From Antiquaquibacter oligotrophicus (GTDB taxonomy: Bacteria > Actinomycetota > Actinomycetes > Actinomycetales > Microbacteriaceae): 64,000 nucleotides of DNA. The stretch spans positions 2,418,001-2,482,000 of the forward strand of contig NZ_CP085036.1 in assembly GCF_020535405.1 (NCBI RefSeq). Reading direction: 5' to 3'. The notes beneath the pieces are model-generated. The model was not told where the DNA came from, ran no database searches, and saw nothing but the letters and a program-made list of their open reading frames with translations. The translations under genes were made by a program, and so were the position numbers. Numbering within the stretch: the stretch's first letter is position 1; every line of letters begins with the position of its first letter. Positions 52,997 to 61,602 of this stretch are shown here, one piece after another.

Positions 52997-53932
52997 GTGA
53001 GCACCACAACCGAGGCCAAGATCACTCCGCTCGTCTACGTCGCGATCATTGTGACGATCCTCGCGTGGGCCAGCGCCTTCATCGTGATTCGCGGCACGGG
53101 GGTGCACTTCTCCGGTGGCGCGCTCGCACTCGGCAGGCTTGCCGTCGGTGCGCTGCTCCTCGGTATCGTCGTGGCGATTGGCCGCCGCTGGGTGTGGCCG
53201 AACCGAATCGAATGGTTGCAGCTCATCGGATTCGGTGTGCTGTGGTTCGGTGCCTACAACGTCGCCCTCAACATCGCCGAGCACACGCTCGACGCCGGCA
53301 CCACGGCCATGATCGTCAACCTCGGGCCCCTCCTCATCGCTATCGGTGCCGCGGTGTTCCTTCGGGAAGGCCTCACGACGTGGCTCGCGGTCGGAGCTGC
53401 CGTTGCCTTCATCGGTGTCATTCTCATTGGCGTGAGCTCGGGCAGCACCTCCTGGGGTGACCCCGGCGTCTTCTGGGCGCTCGTCGCTGCATTCACCTAC
53501 GCCGCGGGTGTGCTCCTGCAGAAACCCACGCTGCGCCGCCTCCCCAATGCTCAAGTGACGTTTATGGGCGCGGCGATCGGTCTCATCGTGTGCCTTCCGT
53601 TCACGGGAGAACTCCTACGCGATCTGCAGGATGCACCGGCATCGGCCGTCCTCGGAATGGTCTACCTCGGTGCCGTGCCCACGGCCCTCGCGTTCAGCAC
53701 GTGGGCGTATGCGTTGTCGCGTGTGCCCGCGGGGCAACTGGGAATCTCCACTTACGTGGTGCCGCCGCTCGCCATCATCATGGGGCTCATCGTCTTCGGC
53801 GAGGTGCCGGCTCCGCTCGCGATCCTCGGTGGCGCGGTGTGCCTCATTGGGGTGGCGTTGTCACGTCGGGGTTCGCGTGTCGCGGCGCGACGGGCATCCG
53901 TTTCTGATCGCGGCAAAACCGTGGCAGAATAG
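52997..53932 (+). CDS. EamA/DMT family transporter
   Basis: A 311-aa transporter with ten helices in two EamA repeats. The first contains IVTILAWASAFIVIRGTGVH and the second QVTFMGAAIGLIVCLPFTGE and VPTALAFSTWAYALSRVPAG. The substrate is unknown; relatives export amino acids or metabolites. TAGCGT ends 6 nt before the GTG start. Confidence 0.88.
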   Translation: MSTTTEAKITPLVYVAIIVTILAWASAFIVIRGTGVHFSGGALALGRLAVGALLLGIVVAIGRRWVWPNRIEWLQLIGFGVLWFGAYNVALNIAEHTLDAGTTAMIVNLGPLLIAIGAAVFLREGLTTWLAVGAAVAFIGVILIGVSSGSTSWGDPGVFWALVAAFTYAAGVLLQKPTLRRLPNAQVTFMGAAIGLIVCLPFTGELLRDLQDAPASAVLGMVYLGAVPTALAFSTWAYALSRVPAGQLGISTYVVPPLAIIMGLIVFGEVPAPLAILGGAVCLIGVALSRRGSRVAARRASVSDRGKTVAE

Positions 53933-54057
53933 CCAGTCGAGTCCTTTCGCCCCCGACCCTCTAATCAGGCGCGAATGGGATCCATCAGAGCTTTCGCGTT
54001 CGAGTGTGCCCCCACGCCCACGATCGCGAGTCCGCCACCACACACATCAGGAGAATT

Positions 54058-54585
54058 GTGGCTGTAAAGATTCGTTTGAAGCGCCTCGGCAAGATCCGTG
54101 CGCCCTACTACCGCATCGTCGTCGCCGACTCGCGCAACAAGCGCGACGGTCGTTCGATCGAAGAGATCGGTAAGTACCACCCCACCGAGGAGCCCTCGTT
54201 CATCGAGGTTGACTCCGAGCGTGCCCAGTACTGGCTGAGCGTTGGCGCACAGCCGAGCCCGCAGGTTGAGGCCATCCTCAAGCTCACGGGCGACTGGGGC
54301 AAGTTCAAGGGCGACAAGGACGCCAAGAGCACCGTCAAGACCAAAGAAGCGAAGGCCGAGTTCGTCGCTGACGAGTCGAAGAAGCCGGTTCTCAAGCCCA
54401 AGGCCGAGAAGACTGAGGCCAAGGTCGAGACCCCCGCAGAGGAGGCCCCTGCTGAGGAGGCTCCCGTGAGCGAGGGTGCGACCGAGGAGGCTCCCGCCCC
54501 CGAGGCCGCCGATGAGGCTCCCGCAGTGGGCGACGAGGCCCCGGCCGACGAGGCTGCTGCAGCCGACGACGCCGACAAGGCCTGA
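54058..54585 (+). CDS. rpsP: 30S ribosomal protein S16
   Basis: S16 (175 aa). Residues 1-85 are canonical: [40 protein letters not shown] and [20 protein letters not shown]. The remaining 90 residues are a Lys-, then Glu/Ala/Pro-rich tail, longer than in most bacteria but common in actinobacteria. The GTG at 54058 is preceded by CAGGAG at good spacing, so the longer in-frame start is rejected. It starts the rpsP-khpA-rimM operon. Confidence 0.96.
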   Translation: MAVKIRLKRLGKIRAPYYRIVVADSRNKRDGRSIEEIGKYHPTEEPSFIEVDSERAQYWLSVGAQPSPQVEAILKLTGDWGKFKGDKDAKSTVKTKEAKAEFVADESKKPVLKPKAEKTEAKVETPAEEAPAEEAPVSEGATEEAPAPEAADEAPAVGDEAPADEAAAADDADKA

Positions 54586-54587
54586 TC

Positions 54588-54824
54588 TTGCTCGCTCCTG
54601 CTCTTGAGCACCTCGTCAAGGGGATCGTCGATCACCCGGACGAGGTGCAGGTCTCCTCGAAGTCGTCGCCGCGTGGGGATGTGCTCGAGGTGCGTGTCCA
54701 CCCGGACGACCTCGGTCGTGTGATCGGGCGCGCAGGCCGCACCGCCAAAGCTCTTCGCACCCTCGTTGGCGCTCTCGCCGACGGTCGACGGGTGCGTGTC
54801 GACGTCGTCGACACCGACCAGTAG
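54588..54824 (+). CDS. khpA: KH-domain RNA-binding protein KhpA
   Basis: KhpA (78 aa, normal length) is a single KH-domain protein that binds RNA, with KhpB in Firmicutes, influencing cell-wall and division genes. The KH signature is LGRVIGRAGRTAKALRTLVG. It starts with TTG 2 nt after rpsP and ends 2 nt before rimM, between which it is conserved. Confidence 0.92.
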   Translation: MLAPALEHLVKGIVDHPDEVQVSSKSSPRGDVLEVRVHPDDLGRVIGRAGRTAKALRTLVGALADGRRVRVDVVDTDQ

Positions 54825-54826
54825 CG

Positions 54827-55378
54827 GTGGCTGCCAGAAAGACCGCAGGCACCCAGCTCCGCGTGGGGCGCCTGACTAAGGCGCACGGCCTCAAGGGCGC
54901 CATCAAGATTGAGTTGTACACGGACGCCCCGGAACGACGTTTCGTTCCGGGCGCCGTGTTCACTCTCCAAGTGCCGACCACCTCACCGTGGCACGGCAAG
55001 AGTCTCGAGCTCCTGGAGCTCAAGTGGTTCAACGCGCAGCCGGTCGCGTTCTTCAAGGACGTGAACGATCGCACCACCGCCGAGACCCTCATCAAGGCCA
55101 TCCTGTGGATTGAACAGGACCCTGCCGAGGCGCCGGAGGATGACGCGTGGTTCGACCACCAGCTGGTCGGTCTCACAGCGCTTCGTGACGGCGTCAAGGT
55201 CGGCACTGTGACGCGCATCGACCACCTCCCGGCGCAGGACCTCCTCACCGTCGAGACGGAGAAGGGCGACGTGCTCGTTCCCTTCGTGAAGGCCATCGTG
55301 GCTGCCGTCGACATCGAGGCAGGAACCCTCACTCTCACCCCGCCGCTCGGCCTCTTCGAGGACCTGCCGGAGGAATAG
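54827..55378 (+). CDS. rimM: Ribosome maturation factor RimM
   Basis: RimM (183 aa) assists 30S head assembly and binds S19. The N-terminal RVGRLTKAHGLKGAIKIELY and the C-terminal PRC-barrel (WFDHQLVGLTALRDGVKVGT, LLTVETEKGDVLVPFVKAIV) are both present. GTG start 2 nt after khpA. In most bacteria trmD follows directly; here 1262 nt of inserted sequence intervene. Confidence 0.95.
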   Translation: MAARKTAGTQLRVGRLTKAHGLKGAIKIELYTDAPERRFVPGAVFTLQVPTTSPWHGKSLELLELKWFNAQPVAFFKDVNDRTTAETLIKAILWIEQDPAEAPEDDAWFDHQLVGLTALRDGVKVGTVTRIDHLPAQDLLTVETEKGDVLVPFVKAIVAAVDIEAGTLTLTPPLGLFEDLPEE

Positions 55379-55386
55379 GTCTCCGG

Positions 55387-55440
55387 CCCGCCCGGTGGAA
55401 CGTGCCCGCCCGGCGGAACGTTCCCGCGCGGCGGAACGTG
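55387..55440. repeat. Three tandem 18-bp repeats
   Basis: Units CCCGCCCGGTGGAACGTG (55387-55404), CCCGCCCGGCGGAACGTT (55405-55422) and CCCGCGCGGCGGAACGTG (55423-55440). They start 9 nt after rimM and precede palindrome copy C. Confidence 0.75.
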
Positions 55441-55474
55441 CCTCCGCTGCGCCCAGCGGGGCCCCGCGATTCAC

Positions 55475-55541
55475 GTTGCGGAGGATGGCACGCCGTGCAG
55501 CCAGCTCGTACCTCCGCCGTTGCGGCGTGGCATCCTCCGTA
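55475..55541. repeat. Dispersed palindromic element, copy C
   Basis: CGGAGGATGGCACGCCG (55479-55495) pairs with CGGCGTGGCATCCTCCG (55523-55539) at 16 of 17 positions, with a 27-nt loop. It lies 6 nt beyond the 3' end of the DUF559 gene and could terminate both that gene and rimM. Confidence 0.8.
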
Positions 55542-55546
55542 TGCGA

Positions 55547-56416
55547 CTACACGAGTCCTTCCCGACGGTGAGCCGCGGACCAGCGGTGTTCCCCGCGCCG
55601 CACAAGAGCTTGCACGGCCTGTTCGACGAGGTTCCATTCGTGGACCACGTGGTGGTACGCCACCCTGATGACGATGTGACCGCGGCTGACGAGGGCGAGG
55701 TCCCTCGTGCGGTCGCCCAGGAACGAAGCCTCGTGGAACTCTCGGCCATCCGTCTCAAGGATAATGCGGTCCGCAACAACGAGGTCCACTCGGCCGATCT
55801 CCTCGAACCAGACCTGCGAGCGAACCTGGAGCCCCAACTCACGAAGCCGGAACCGGCAGAGGCTCTCGAGGCCCGACTCGCTGCGGGCATCAACGTCCCG
55901 GAGTACTCGCGCGAATCGCGGGGGGAGCGTCGCGACGATGTTCCGCAGCGTCGCGAGTGTGAGCGACCTGCGATTGAGTGCCGAGTCGATGATCGCGAGC
56001 GCGTCTTCGTACTCCACGTGGGGGCACAGGAGGACCTGACGCACGATCGCGGGCACCGCCTCGACGGCGGAAGGGAGGGACGCCCACGTTCCGGATTGCC
56101 AGTGCTCCACGCATCCGGCCGAGTCACCGAACCTACGACCGGCGTGGGCGGGCCGCGCGATATGGAGTTCGTGATGTTCGGGGGCCCACAGGCCCCGCAG
56201 CCGCGACCCCGACACGCAGGCGAGACGCGCTCCGAGTGAGACTGCGCGCGCCAAGTCGGGTGGTGCGCTCGGGATGCTCAACCACCCCTTTCGAAGTCGC
56301 ACAAGTCCGCCGCTCGAGACCGCATCGCGGATGTCGGAGGATGTGGCTCCCGTTGCCCTCAACTGAGCGACGCGGAATACGCCGTGAGTCCGTCTGACCA
56401 GTTGTTCGTATCGCAT
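55547..56416 (-). CDS. AbiEi-like wHTH plus DUF559 (PD-(D/E)XK) nuclease-fold protein
   Basis: A 289-aa protein. Residues 1-75 form a winged-helix AbiEi-like/type IV antitoxin domain ([29 protein letters not shown]). The C-terminal 110 residues are DUF559/VSR-like with [37 protein letters not shown] and [17 protein letters not shown]. The Glu, Asp and ExD residues fit a PD-(D/E)XK active site. Such proteins are frequent, variable and scattered in actinobacteria, with no known role. It is inserted antisense between rimM and trmD and flanked by palindrome copies C and D. Confidence 0.85.
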   Translation of the reverse strand: MRYEQLVRRTHGVFRVAQLRATGATSSDIRDAVSSGGLVRLRKGWLSIPSAPPDLARAVSLGARLACVSGSRLRGLWAPEHHELHIARPAHAGRRFGDSAGCVEHWQSGTWASLPSAVEAVPAIVRQVLLCPHVEYEDALAIIDSALNRRSLTLATLRNIVATLPPRFARVLRDVDARSESGLESLCRFRLRELGLQVRSQVWFEEIGRVDLVVADRIILETDGREFHEASFLGDRTRDLALVSRGHIVIRVAYHHVVHEWNLVEQAVQALVRRGEHRWSAAHRREGLV

Positions 56417-56491
56417 TGGATGAGGGTGCAACGGTGGCGGCCAAGGCCGGTTCGGGTCCCGCGGTTCTGTGGAGTCACGGCTCCGGTGAGT

Positions 56492-56562
56492 CGTTGCGGA
56501 GGAGGGCACGCCGTGCGGTGCACGCCGTACCCGTCGATTGCGGCGTGCCATCCTCCGCAACG
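56492..56562. repeat. Dispersed palindromic element, copy D
   Basis: The left arm 56492-56513 (starting CGTTGCGGAGGAGGGCACG) and the right arm 56541-56562 are 22-nt inverted repeats matching at 21 positions, with a 27-nt loop. It lies 75 nt upstream of the DUF559 start and 78 nt before trmD. Confidence 0.82.
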
Positions 56563-56628
56563 TTTGGGTCGGGGGTCGGCCGAAAGGTGTGGAGTCGCCG
56601 CGCGGCGGCCGCTGCGTGGCCGCCCGCG

Positions 56629-56634
56629 TACGCT
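56629..56634 (+). promoter_or_regulatory. Probable trmD -10 element
   Basis: TACGCT ends 6 nt before the trmD ATG, the same spacing as at many other genes here. It implies that trmD has its own, probably leaderless, transcript and does not depend on the rpsP operon. Confidence 0.5.
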
Positions 56635-56640
56635 GGACGG

Positions 56641-57324
56641 ATGCGCATCGACATCGTCACGATTTTTCCCGAGTTCTTCGGTGTGCTCGATGTCTCACTG
56701 CTGGGTAAGGCGCGCGAGCGCGGGATCATCGATGTCGCCGTCCACGACCTGCGCGATTACACCCACGACCGACACAGGACTGTGGATGACACCCCTTACG
56801 GTGGTGGCGCCGGAATGGTCATGCGGCCGGAGCCGTGGGGCGAAGCACTCGACGAGGTGCTCACACCGGATGCGGTGCTTATTGTCCCTAGCCCGGCGGG
56901 AGAGCGGTTCACCCAGGCCTTGGCGAAGCAACTCGCCACCGAGAGTCGCCTCGTGTTCGCGTGCGGCCGGTACGAGGGCATCGACCAGCGAGTCGTGGAG
57001 CACGCGGCATCCGTCGCACGGGTACGCGAGGTGAGTCTCGGTGATTACGTGCTCAACGGGGGAGAGGTCGCCGCGATGGCGATGATTGAGGCAGTCGGCA
57101 GGCTGGTTCCGGGTGTCATCGGCAACCCGGAGAGTCTCGACGAGGAGAGCCACGAGGACGGCCTACTCGAGTATCCGAGTTACACGAAGCCCGCGGTGTG
57201 GCGCGAGCGTGAGGTGCCGCCCATCCTCCTGAGCGGCAACCACGGAGCGATCGCCGCGTGGCGCCGCGAGCAGCAGGTGGAACGCACCCGACGCGTTCGA
57301 CCCGATCTGCTGGGGGATGCATGA
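56641..57324 (+). CDS. trmD: tRNA (guanine-N(1)-)-methyltransferase
   Basis: TrmD (227 aa) makes m1G37 in tRNAs, preventing frameshifts; it is a SPOUT-class knotted methyltransferase. It shows [38 protein letters not shown], the SAM loop [13 protein letters not shown] and [20 protein letters not shown]. The ATG at 56641 gives the canonical N-terminus. Its stop overlaps the start of the next membrane-protein gene by 4 nt. Confidence 0.96.
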   Translation: MRIDIVTIFPEFFGVLDVSLLGKARERGIIDVAVHDLRDYTHDRHRTVDDTPYGGGAGMVMRPEPWGEALDEVLTPDAVLIVPSPAGERFTQALAKQLATESRLVFACGRYEGIDQRVVEHAASVARVREVSLGDYVLNGGEVAAMAMIEAVGRLVPGVIGNPESLDEESHEDGLLEYPSYTKPAVWREREVPPILLSGNHGAIAAWRREQQVERTRRVRPDLLGDA

Positions 57325-57797
57325 AGTTCTGGTACTGGTTACAGCCGGCTCTCGGGGCTGCCCTAGGGCTGCTGACGATCTACACGATCGTCATGCTCTC
57401 CACGCAATTGTTCTTGCTTCCGTCGCTGCAGTTCGTGGCGAATGGGCTCTTTGCGTTTCCGGGGCTGCTCATTTCGCTCGCGGTAAACCAGTTTGCTTTT
57501 CGTCGTCGACGGCCGAGGGCGATCACGCGAGCCGAACGCATCATGCTGGTCATCCTCGTGGCGATCGTCATTGCGATGGTCGCGGTGTCTTTCGACCTGG
57601 AGCTCGTCGGGTGGGCGCTGGGTTTTTACCCGGTGCTCATCCTCTACGCCCTCTCGTTCACCTTCGTGATCTCGTACACGAGTGCTGGCCTGGTTGCCCA
57701 GCCGGCAGCACACGCGGAGGAAGAACCCGAAGAGAGTGGAGACGATTCGCTCGACGAACTTTTCGGGCGTGAGGACCCTACGCCGCCGAAAGAATAA
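57321..57797 (+). CDS. Membrane protein of unknown function
   Basis: A 158-aa protein with four helices (about residues 5-28, 33-55, 74-91 and 98-122) and an acidic C-terminal tail. No family recognised. It is coupled to trmD by the overlap ATGA and overlaps the convergent map gene by 20 nt. Confidence 0.75.
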   Translation: MKFWYWLQPALGAALGLLTIYTIVMLSTQLFLLPSLQFVANGLFAFPGLLISLAVNQFAFRRRRPRAITRAERIMLVILVAIVIAMVAVSFDLELVGWALGFYPVLILYALSFTFVISYTSAGLVAQPAAHAEEEPEESGDDSLDELFGREDPTPPKE

Positions 57798-58542
57798 CGG
57801 GCCCGTCCTCGGTCACCGCGACCGTGTGCTCGAAGTGTGCAGCGCGGGACCCGTCGTCGCTGCGCAGCGTCCAGCCGTCGTCGTCGGTGTAGATCTTCTT
57901 CGTGCCGAGCATGAACCACGGCTCGATGGCGAAGACGAGACCCGGCTGCAACGGGAAGCCGCGTCGTGGACGGCCGTCGTTCGGCACGTGGAGGTCTCCG
58001 TGCATCTCCCGGCCGACGCTGTGCCCACCGAAGTCGAGGTTGACCTTGAGTCGTGCCCGACGGGCCACCTCACCAATCGCTGCCGAGACGTCGCCCATGC
58101 GGTTACCGACAACCGCAGCGGCGATGCCCGCATCGAGGGCTTGCTTCGTGACCTCGATGAGGCGCTGATCTTCTTCGCGCGGTGTGCCGACGATGAGCGA
58201 GATCGCCGAGTCGGAGACCCAGCCGTCGACGGATGCTGCGAAATCCAGTGTCAACAGATCCCCGTCGCGCAATGTGTAATCGTGCGGTAGCCCGTGCAGC
58301 GCGGCATCGTTCACCGACGTGCAGATCACTTTTCCGAACGGCGAACCGCCGAACGACGGGTGGTAGTCGATGTAACAGCTTTCGGCCCCACGGTCACGGA
58401 TCATGTCGTGGGCGAGCGCGTCGAGCTCGAGCAGGTTCACACCGACGTCGGCGGCACGGGATGTTGCATCCAGAACACTCGCGACGAACCTGCCGGCCTC
58501 GCGCATCTGGTCGAGTTCAGCGGGGGTGCGAAGCTCGATCAC
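57778..58542 (-). CDS. map: Type I methionine aminopeptidase
   Basis: MetAP (254 aa) removes N-terminal Met from nascent proteins. Metal ligands fall in LLTLDFAASVDGWVSDSA (two Asp), FGGHSVGREMHGD (His) and VFAIEPWFMLG plus [10 protein letters not shown] (Glu); CYIDYHPSFGGSPFGKVICT is typical of type I. The 20-nt overlap with the convergent upstream-strand gene is unusual. Its 5' end overlaps the TetR stop by 4 nt, so tetR and map form an operon. Confidence 0.95.
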   Translation of the reverse strand: MIELRTPAELDQMREAGRFVASVLDATSRAADVGVNLLELDALAHDMIRDRGAESCYIDYHPSFGGSPFGKVICTSVNDAALHGLPHDYTLRDGDLLTLDFAASVDGWVSDSAISLIVGTPREEDQRLIEVTKQALDAGIAAAVVGNRMGDVSAAIGEVARRARLKVNLDFGGHSVGREMHGDLHVPNDGRPRRGFPLQPGLVFAIEPWFMLGTKKIYTDDDGWTLRSDDGSRAAHFEHTVAVTEDGPVILSAA

Positions 58543-59174
58543 GCGGCGTCGTGCGCGTCGATGAACTCTTGGGTGAGTTCACGGAGGCGCGTGATGAAGC
58601 GCTCGTCACCCTGCTGGTCGTAACGGAAGGCACGGTGCAGGAGCGCATCGCCCACCTCAACGAGAACCTCGATGTCGAACTCGAGCTCCGGGGTGGAGTT
58701 GATGCCGTAGCGGGTAACGAGGATGTCCTTGAACATGGCAGCAAGGCCCGTCGAGCGCGCGGGCTCATCGCTGATGAAGCGGTCGTCGATCACATCGCCG
58801 AACCGGAGTGCACGGAAGCCGGCCTCCGAGCGGGCGAGCTCCAGGTACGCGTCGATCGCTGCGTTCATGGCGCCGAAAGAGTCGGAGGTGTCCTCTGGAA
58901 GCGTCTCCTGCAGTCGCGTCGTGAACTTGTCGAGGTTGCGTGCGGCCAGCGCCTTCAGGAGTGACTGGATGTTCGGGAAGTAGCGGTAGACGACACCCAC
59001 CGACGAACCGGAGCGAGTCGCGACGTCACTCGTGGTGAGGCCGTCGATGCCGTGCGAGTCAATGAGCTCGGCTGCGGCATCCAGCAGGCTCGTGATGCGC
59101 TCAGCGCTGCGCTGCTGAACGGGCTCCGCGCGAACGGAGAGGGAGCTTGCGGACAGTTCTGCCTTGAGGTTCAT
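58539..59174 (-). CDS. TetR family transcriptional regulator
   Basis: A 211-aa regulator. The N-terminal helix-turn-helix reads AAELIDSHGIDGLTTSDVAT and SGSSVGVVYRYFPNIQSLLK; the C-terminal ligand domain is not assignable. It precedes map with a 4-nt overlap. The target is unknown and an effect on map is possible but unproven. Confidence 0.92.
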   Translation of the reverse strand: MNLKAELSASSLSVRAEPVQQRSAERITSLLDAAAELIDSHGIDGLTTSDVATRSGSSVGVVYRYFPNIQSLLKALAARNLDKFTTRLQETLPEDTSDSFGAMNAAIDAYLELARSEAGFRALRFGDVIDDRFISDEPARSTGLAAMFKDILVTRYGINSTPELEFDIEVLVEVGDALLHRAFRYDQQGDERFITRLRELTQEFIDAHDAA

Positions 59175-59392
59175 TCGTCGTCTTTCTGTGTCTCGGTCCC
59201 CTGAAGATTAACGTGTGCGGAACGTCGGAGTACGGAGTGGCACGCCGACCGCATTCTGTGAGAGAATCGCTCTTCGTGTCCTGTTCCGGCTCTGCCACAG
59301 GGGTACCGGCATTCTACGAGACACACCTTCACCTTTCCTGAGTTTTATCAACACCGCGGTCGACCTGTGGCGGGCGCAGAGAGCGAAGAATC
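59175..59392. promoter_or_regulatory. Divergent promoter region of tetR and rplS
   Basis: This 218-nt gap must hold the tetR and rplS promoters. An imperfect inverted pair GCATTCT/AGAGAATCGC near 59250-59270 and a TTCTACGAGACACAC stretch near 59316 are visible. No definite operator or ribosomal-protein leader fold is recognised. Confidence 0.35.
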
Positions 59393-59740
59393 ATGCACAT
59401 CCTTGACAGCATCGATGCAGCATCCCTCAAGGACAACATCCCCGACTTCCGTGCCGGCGACACCGTCAAGGTGCACGTGAACATCATCGAAGGCACGCGC
59501 TCGCGTATTCAGGTCTTCCAGGGCGTCGTCATCGGCCGCTCGGGCGAGGGCGTGCGCGAGACCTTCACGGTCCGCAAGGTCAGCTTCCAGGTGGGCGTCG
59601 AGCGTACCTTCCCGGTGCACTCACCGGTGATCGACCACATCGAGGTCGTCACCCGCGGTGACGTGCGTCGCGCCAAGCTCTACTACCTCCGCGCTCTGCG
59701 CGGCAAGAAGGCCAAGATCAAGGAGAAGCGCGAGTTCTAA
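59393..59740 (+). CDS. rplS: 50S ribosomal protein L19
   Basis: L19 (115 aa), at the 30S-50S interface. Conserved blocks: [40 protein letters not shown] and [20 protein letters not shown]. It usually follows trmD; here it is separated by three genes. Confidence 0.97.
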   Translation: MHILDSIDAASLKDNIPDFRAGDTVKVHVNIIEGTRSRIQVFQGVVIGRSGEGVRETFTVRKVSFQVGVERTFPVHSPVIDHIEVVTRGDVRRAKLYYLRALRGKKAKIKEKREF

Positions 59741-59764
59741 TTCGCGTTCTCGCGTTGTCATCTA

Positions 59765-59803
59765 CCTGAGCTCCCTGCCGCTTACACTGGCAGGGAGCTC
59801 AGG
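59765..59803. terminator. Perfect 15-bp hairpin between rplS and lepB
   Basis: CCTGAGCTCCCTGCC (59765-59779) and GGCAGGGAGCTCAGG (59789-59803) enclose a 9-nt loop and are followed by GGTTTAATG, where ATG is the lepB start. It is a likely rplS terminator, but its right arm also carries the only purine-rich lepB ribosome-binding sequence, and TACACT in the loop (59783-59788) may be the lepB -10. Confidence 0.6.
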
Positions 59804-59809
59804 GGTTTA

Positions 59810-60589
59810 ATGACAGACAACACGATCAATGAGGCGGTCGCCGAAGACCAGCCGGCACCGTCGCGATCCAAGGGATGGAAGCTCTTCATCCGCGACGTCT
59901 TCCTCATCATCCTCGCGGCCCTGCTGATCTCGTTCCTCATCAAGACGTTCCTGATCCGCTCGTTCTACATCCCTTCTTCGTCGATGGAGGAGACCCTCCA
60001 GATCGACGATCGCATCATCGTCAACCAGCTCTCGCCCGAGCTCATGCCGGTCACCTACGGCGACGTCGTCGTGTTCCGTGACCCGGGTGGCTGGCTGACC
60101 CCGCAGCCCGTCCAGCCGCAGAACTGGTTTGTTGGCGCCGTCGATGCCGTGCTGTCGTTTGTTGGCCTCACGGCGCCTGACAGCAACGATCACCTCATCA
60201 AACGCATCATCGGGATGCCCGGCGACACGATCGTGTGCTGCAACGACCTCGGCCAGATCTCCGTCAACGGCGTGCCGCTCGACGAGCCGTACATCACGCT
60301 CCCGGACGGCGCCGATAAGGCAACTCGCGACGACTTCGAAGTCACCGTGCCCGAGGGCCACCTGTGGGTCATGGGCGACAACCGCTACAACTCGGCGGAT
60401 TCCTCGTATCACCGCAACGACCCGACTGGCGGGTTTGTGCCGATCGAGAACGTCGTGGGGCGCGCGCTCGTCGTCAGCTGGCCGGTAAATCACTGGACGT
60501 GGCTCGACAACTACCCGCTGACCTTCGCCGATGTGGAGGCCGCGCGCGAGGAGTCGAGCGAAGAGGCAACAACCGGGACCGATCAGTAG
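59810..60589 (+). CDS. lepB: Signal peptidase I
   Basis: LepB (259 aa) removes signal peptides of exported proteins. One N-terminal membrane helix (about residues 26-50) precedes the catalytic domain with Ser in YIPSSSMEETLQIDDRIIVN and Lys in HLIKRIIGMPGDTIV; GHLWVMGDNRYNSADSSYH is box E. The stop overlaps the rnhB GTG by one base. Confidence 0.96.
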   Translation: MTDNTINEAVAEDQPAPSRSKGWKLFIRDVFLIILAALLISFLIKTFLIRSFYIPSSSMEETLQIDDRIIVNQLSPELMPVTYGDVVVFRDPGGWLTPQPVQPQNWFVGAVDAVLSFVGLTAPDSNDHLIKRIIGMPGDTIVCCNDLGQISVNGVPLDEPYITLPDGADKATRDDFEVTVPEGHLWVMGDNRYNSADSSYHRNDPTGGFVPIENVVGRALVVSWPVNHWTWLDNYPLTFADVEAAREESSEEATTGTDQ

Positions 60590-61239
60590 TGCCCGTTGCA
60601 GACCCGACGCTGCGAGTCGAACGTTCGCTGCTGAAGTCCGGCGCGCGGTATGTGATCGGGTGCGACGAGGTTGGTCGCGGGGCCATCGCGGGGCCGGTCG
60701 CGGTCGGCGTCTCCGTCGTCGAGGCGGGGGTTCGTGCCATCCCCACAGGCCTCCGGGACTCGAAGCTCCTGAGCGAGAAGCGCCGCGAAGAACTCGCACC
60801 GGTGGCCGCTGCATGGGTGCGTTTCTCGGCGGTCGGGATGGCCGACGCCGAGGAAGTCGATCGACTCGGAATCATGGCTGCGCTCGGGCTGGCCGGCAAG
60901 CGCGCGCTCATAGCCGTGCACGAGGCCGGGGTGGGTATCCACGAAAGCGTCGTTCTCCTGGACGGCAAACACGATTGGCTGACTGTCGCGCTCACCAAGC
61001 CACCGCGAGTCCAGACGGTCGTGAAGGCAGACCGCGACTGTGCCTCCGTCGCAGCGGCATCCGTCATCGCCAAGGTGCAGCGCGATCGTCTGATGATCGA
61101 TGCGGATGCCTTCCACCCGGGCTACGGTTGGCCCGGCAACAAGGGCTACGGGTCGGCTGACCACTTCGCGGCGATCGAGAGCCTCGGCCCTTCGCCGCTG
61201 CACCGTCACACCTGGCTCAAACAACCCGCCCTCATCTAG
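60589..61239 (+). CDS. rnhB: Ribonuclease HII
   Basis: RNase HII (216 aa) removes ribonucleotides from DNA. The catalytic DEDD residues are visible in GCDEVGRGAIAGPVAVG (Asp, Glu), VVLLDGKHDW (Asp) and VKADRDCASVAAASVIAKVQ (Asp). The GTG start overlaps the last base of lepB. The lepB-rnhB-DUF2469 order is conserved in actinobacteria. Confidence 0.95.
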   Translation: MPVADPTLRVERSLLKSGARYVIGCDEVGRGAIAGPVAVGVSVVEAGVRAIPTGLRDSKLLSEKRREELAPVAAAWVRFSAVGMADAEEVDRLGIMAALGLAGKRALIAVHEAGVGIHESVVLLDGKHDWLTVALTKPPRVQTVVKADRDCASVAAASVIAKVQRDRLMIDADAFHPGYGWPGNKGYGSADHFAAIESLGPSPLHRHTWLKQPALI

Positions 61240-61268
61240 CGGCTTTCGCGTCTAGACTCGACCTCAGC

Positions 61269-61592
61269 ATGGATGAGGACGAGTTCGAGGACTACGACCG
61301 CGAGGTCGAACTGGCGCTGTACCGGGAGTACCGGGATGTCGTGAGCCAGTTCCGCTACGTCGTGGAGACTGAGCGGCGCTTCTATCTCGCCAATGAGGTC
61401 ACTCTCGTGCGTCAGGACACGGAGCACGATTTTTACTTCGAGCTCACTATGAACGACGTGTGGGTGTGGGACGTCTACCGTTCTGACCGCTTCGTGAAGA
61501 GCGTGCGGGTGCTCACCTTCAAGGACGTCAACGTGGAGGAACTCTCCGCAAAGGAGCTTGAGCTCCCGAAGGAACTCGCGCTCGACGAGTAA
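61269..61592 (+). CDS. DUF2469 family protein
   Basis: A 107-aa acidic protein, actinobacteria-specific and nearly always next to rnhB. It matches the family throughout: MDEDEFEDYDREVELALYRE, FRYVVETERRFYLANEVTL and VWDVYRSDRFVKSVRVLTF. Function unknown. TAGACT (61253-61258) lies 10 nt before the ATG. Confidence 0.93.
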   Translation: MDEDEFEDYDREVELALYREYRDVVSQFRYVVETERRFYLANEVTLVRQDTEHDFYFELTMNDVWVWDVYRSDRFVKSVRVLTFKDVNVEELSAKELELPKELALDE

Positions 61593-61602
61593 CCCCCTCT
61601 CC

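Noticed and set aside
54004..54057. 18-residue N-terminal extension of S16
   Set aside because: The GTG at 54058 has a good Shine-Dalgarno and begins the canonical [11 protein letters not shown] sequence.
55387..55541. CRISPR-like array
   Set aside because: The three repeats are contiguous 18-mers with no spacers, followed by one palindrome. No cas genes are present.
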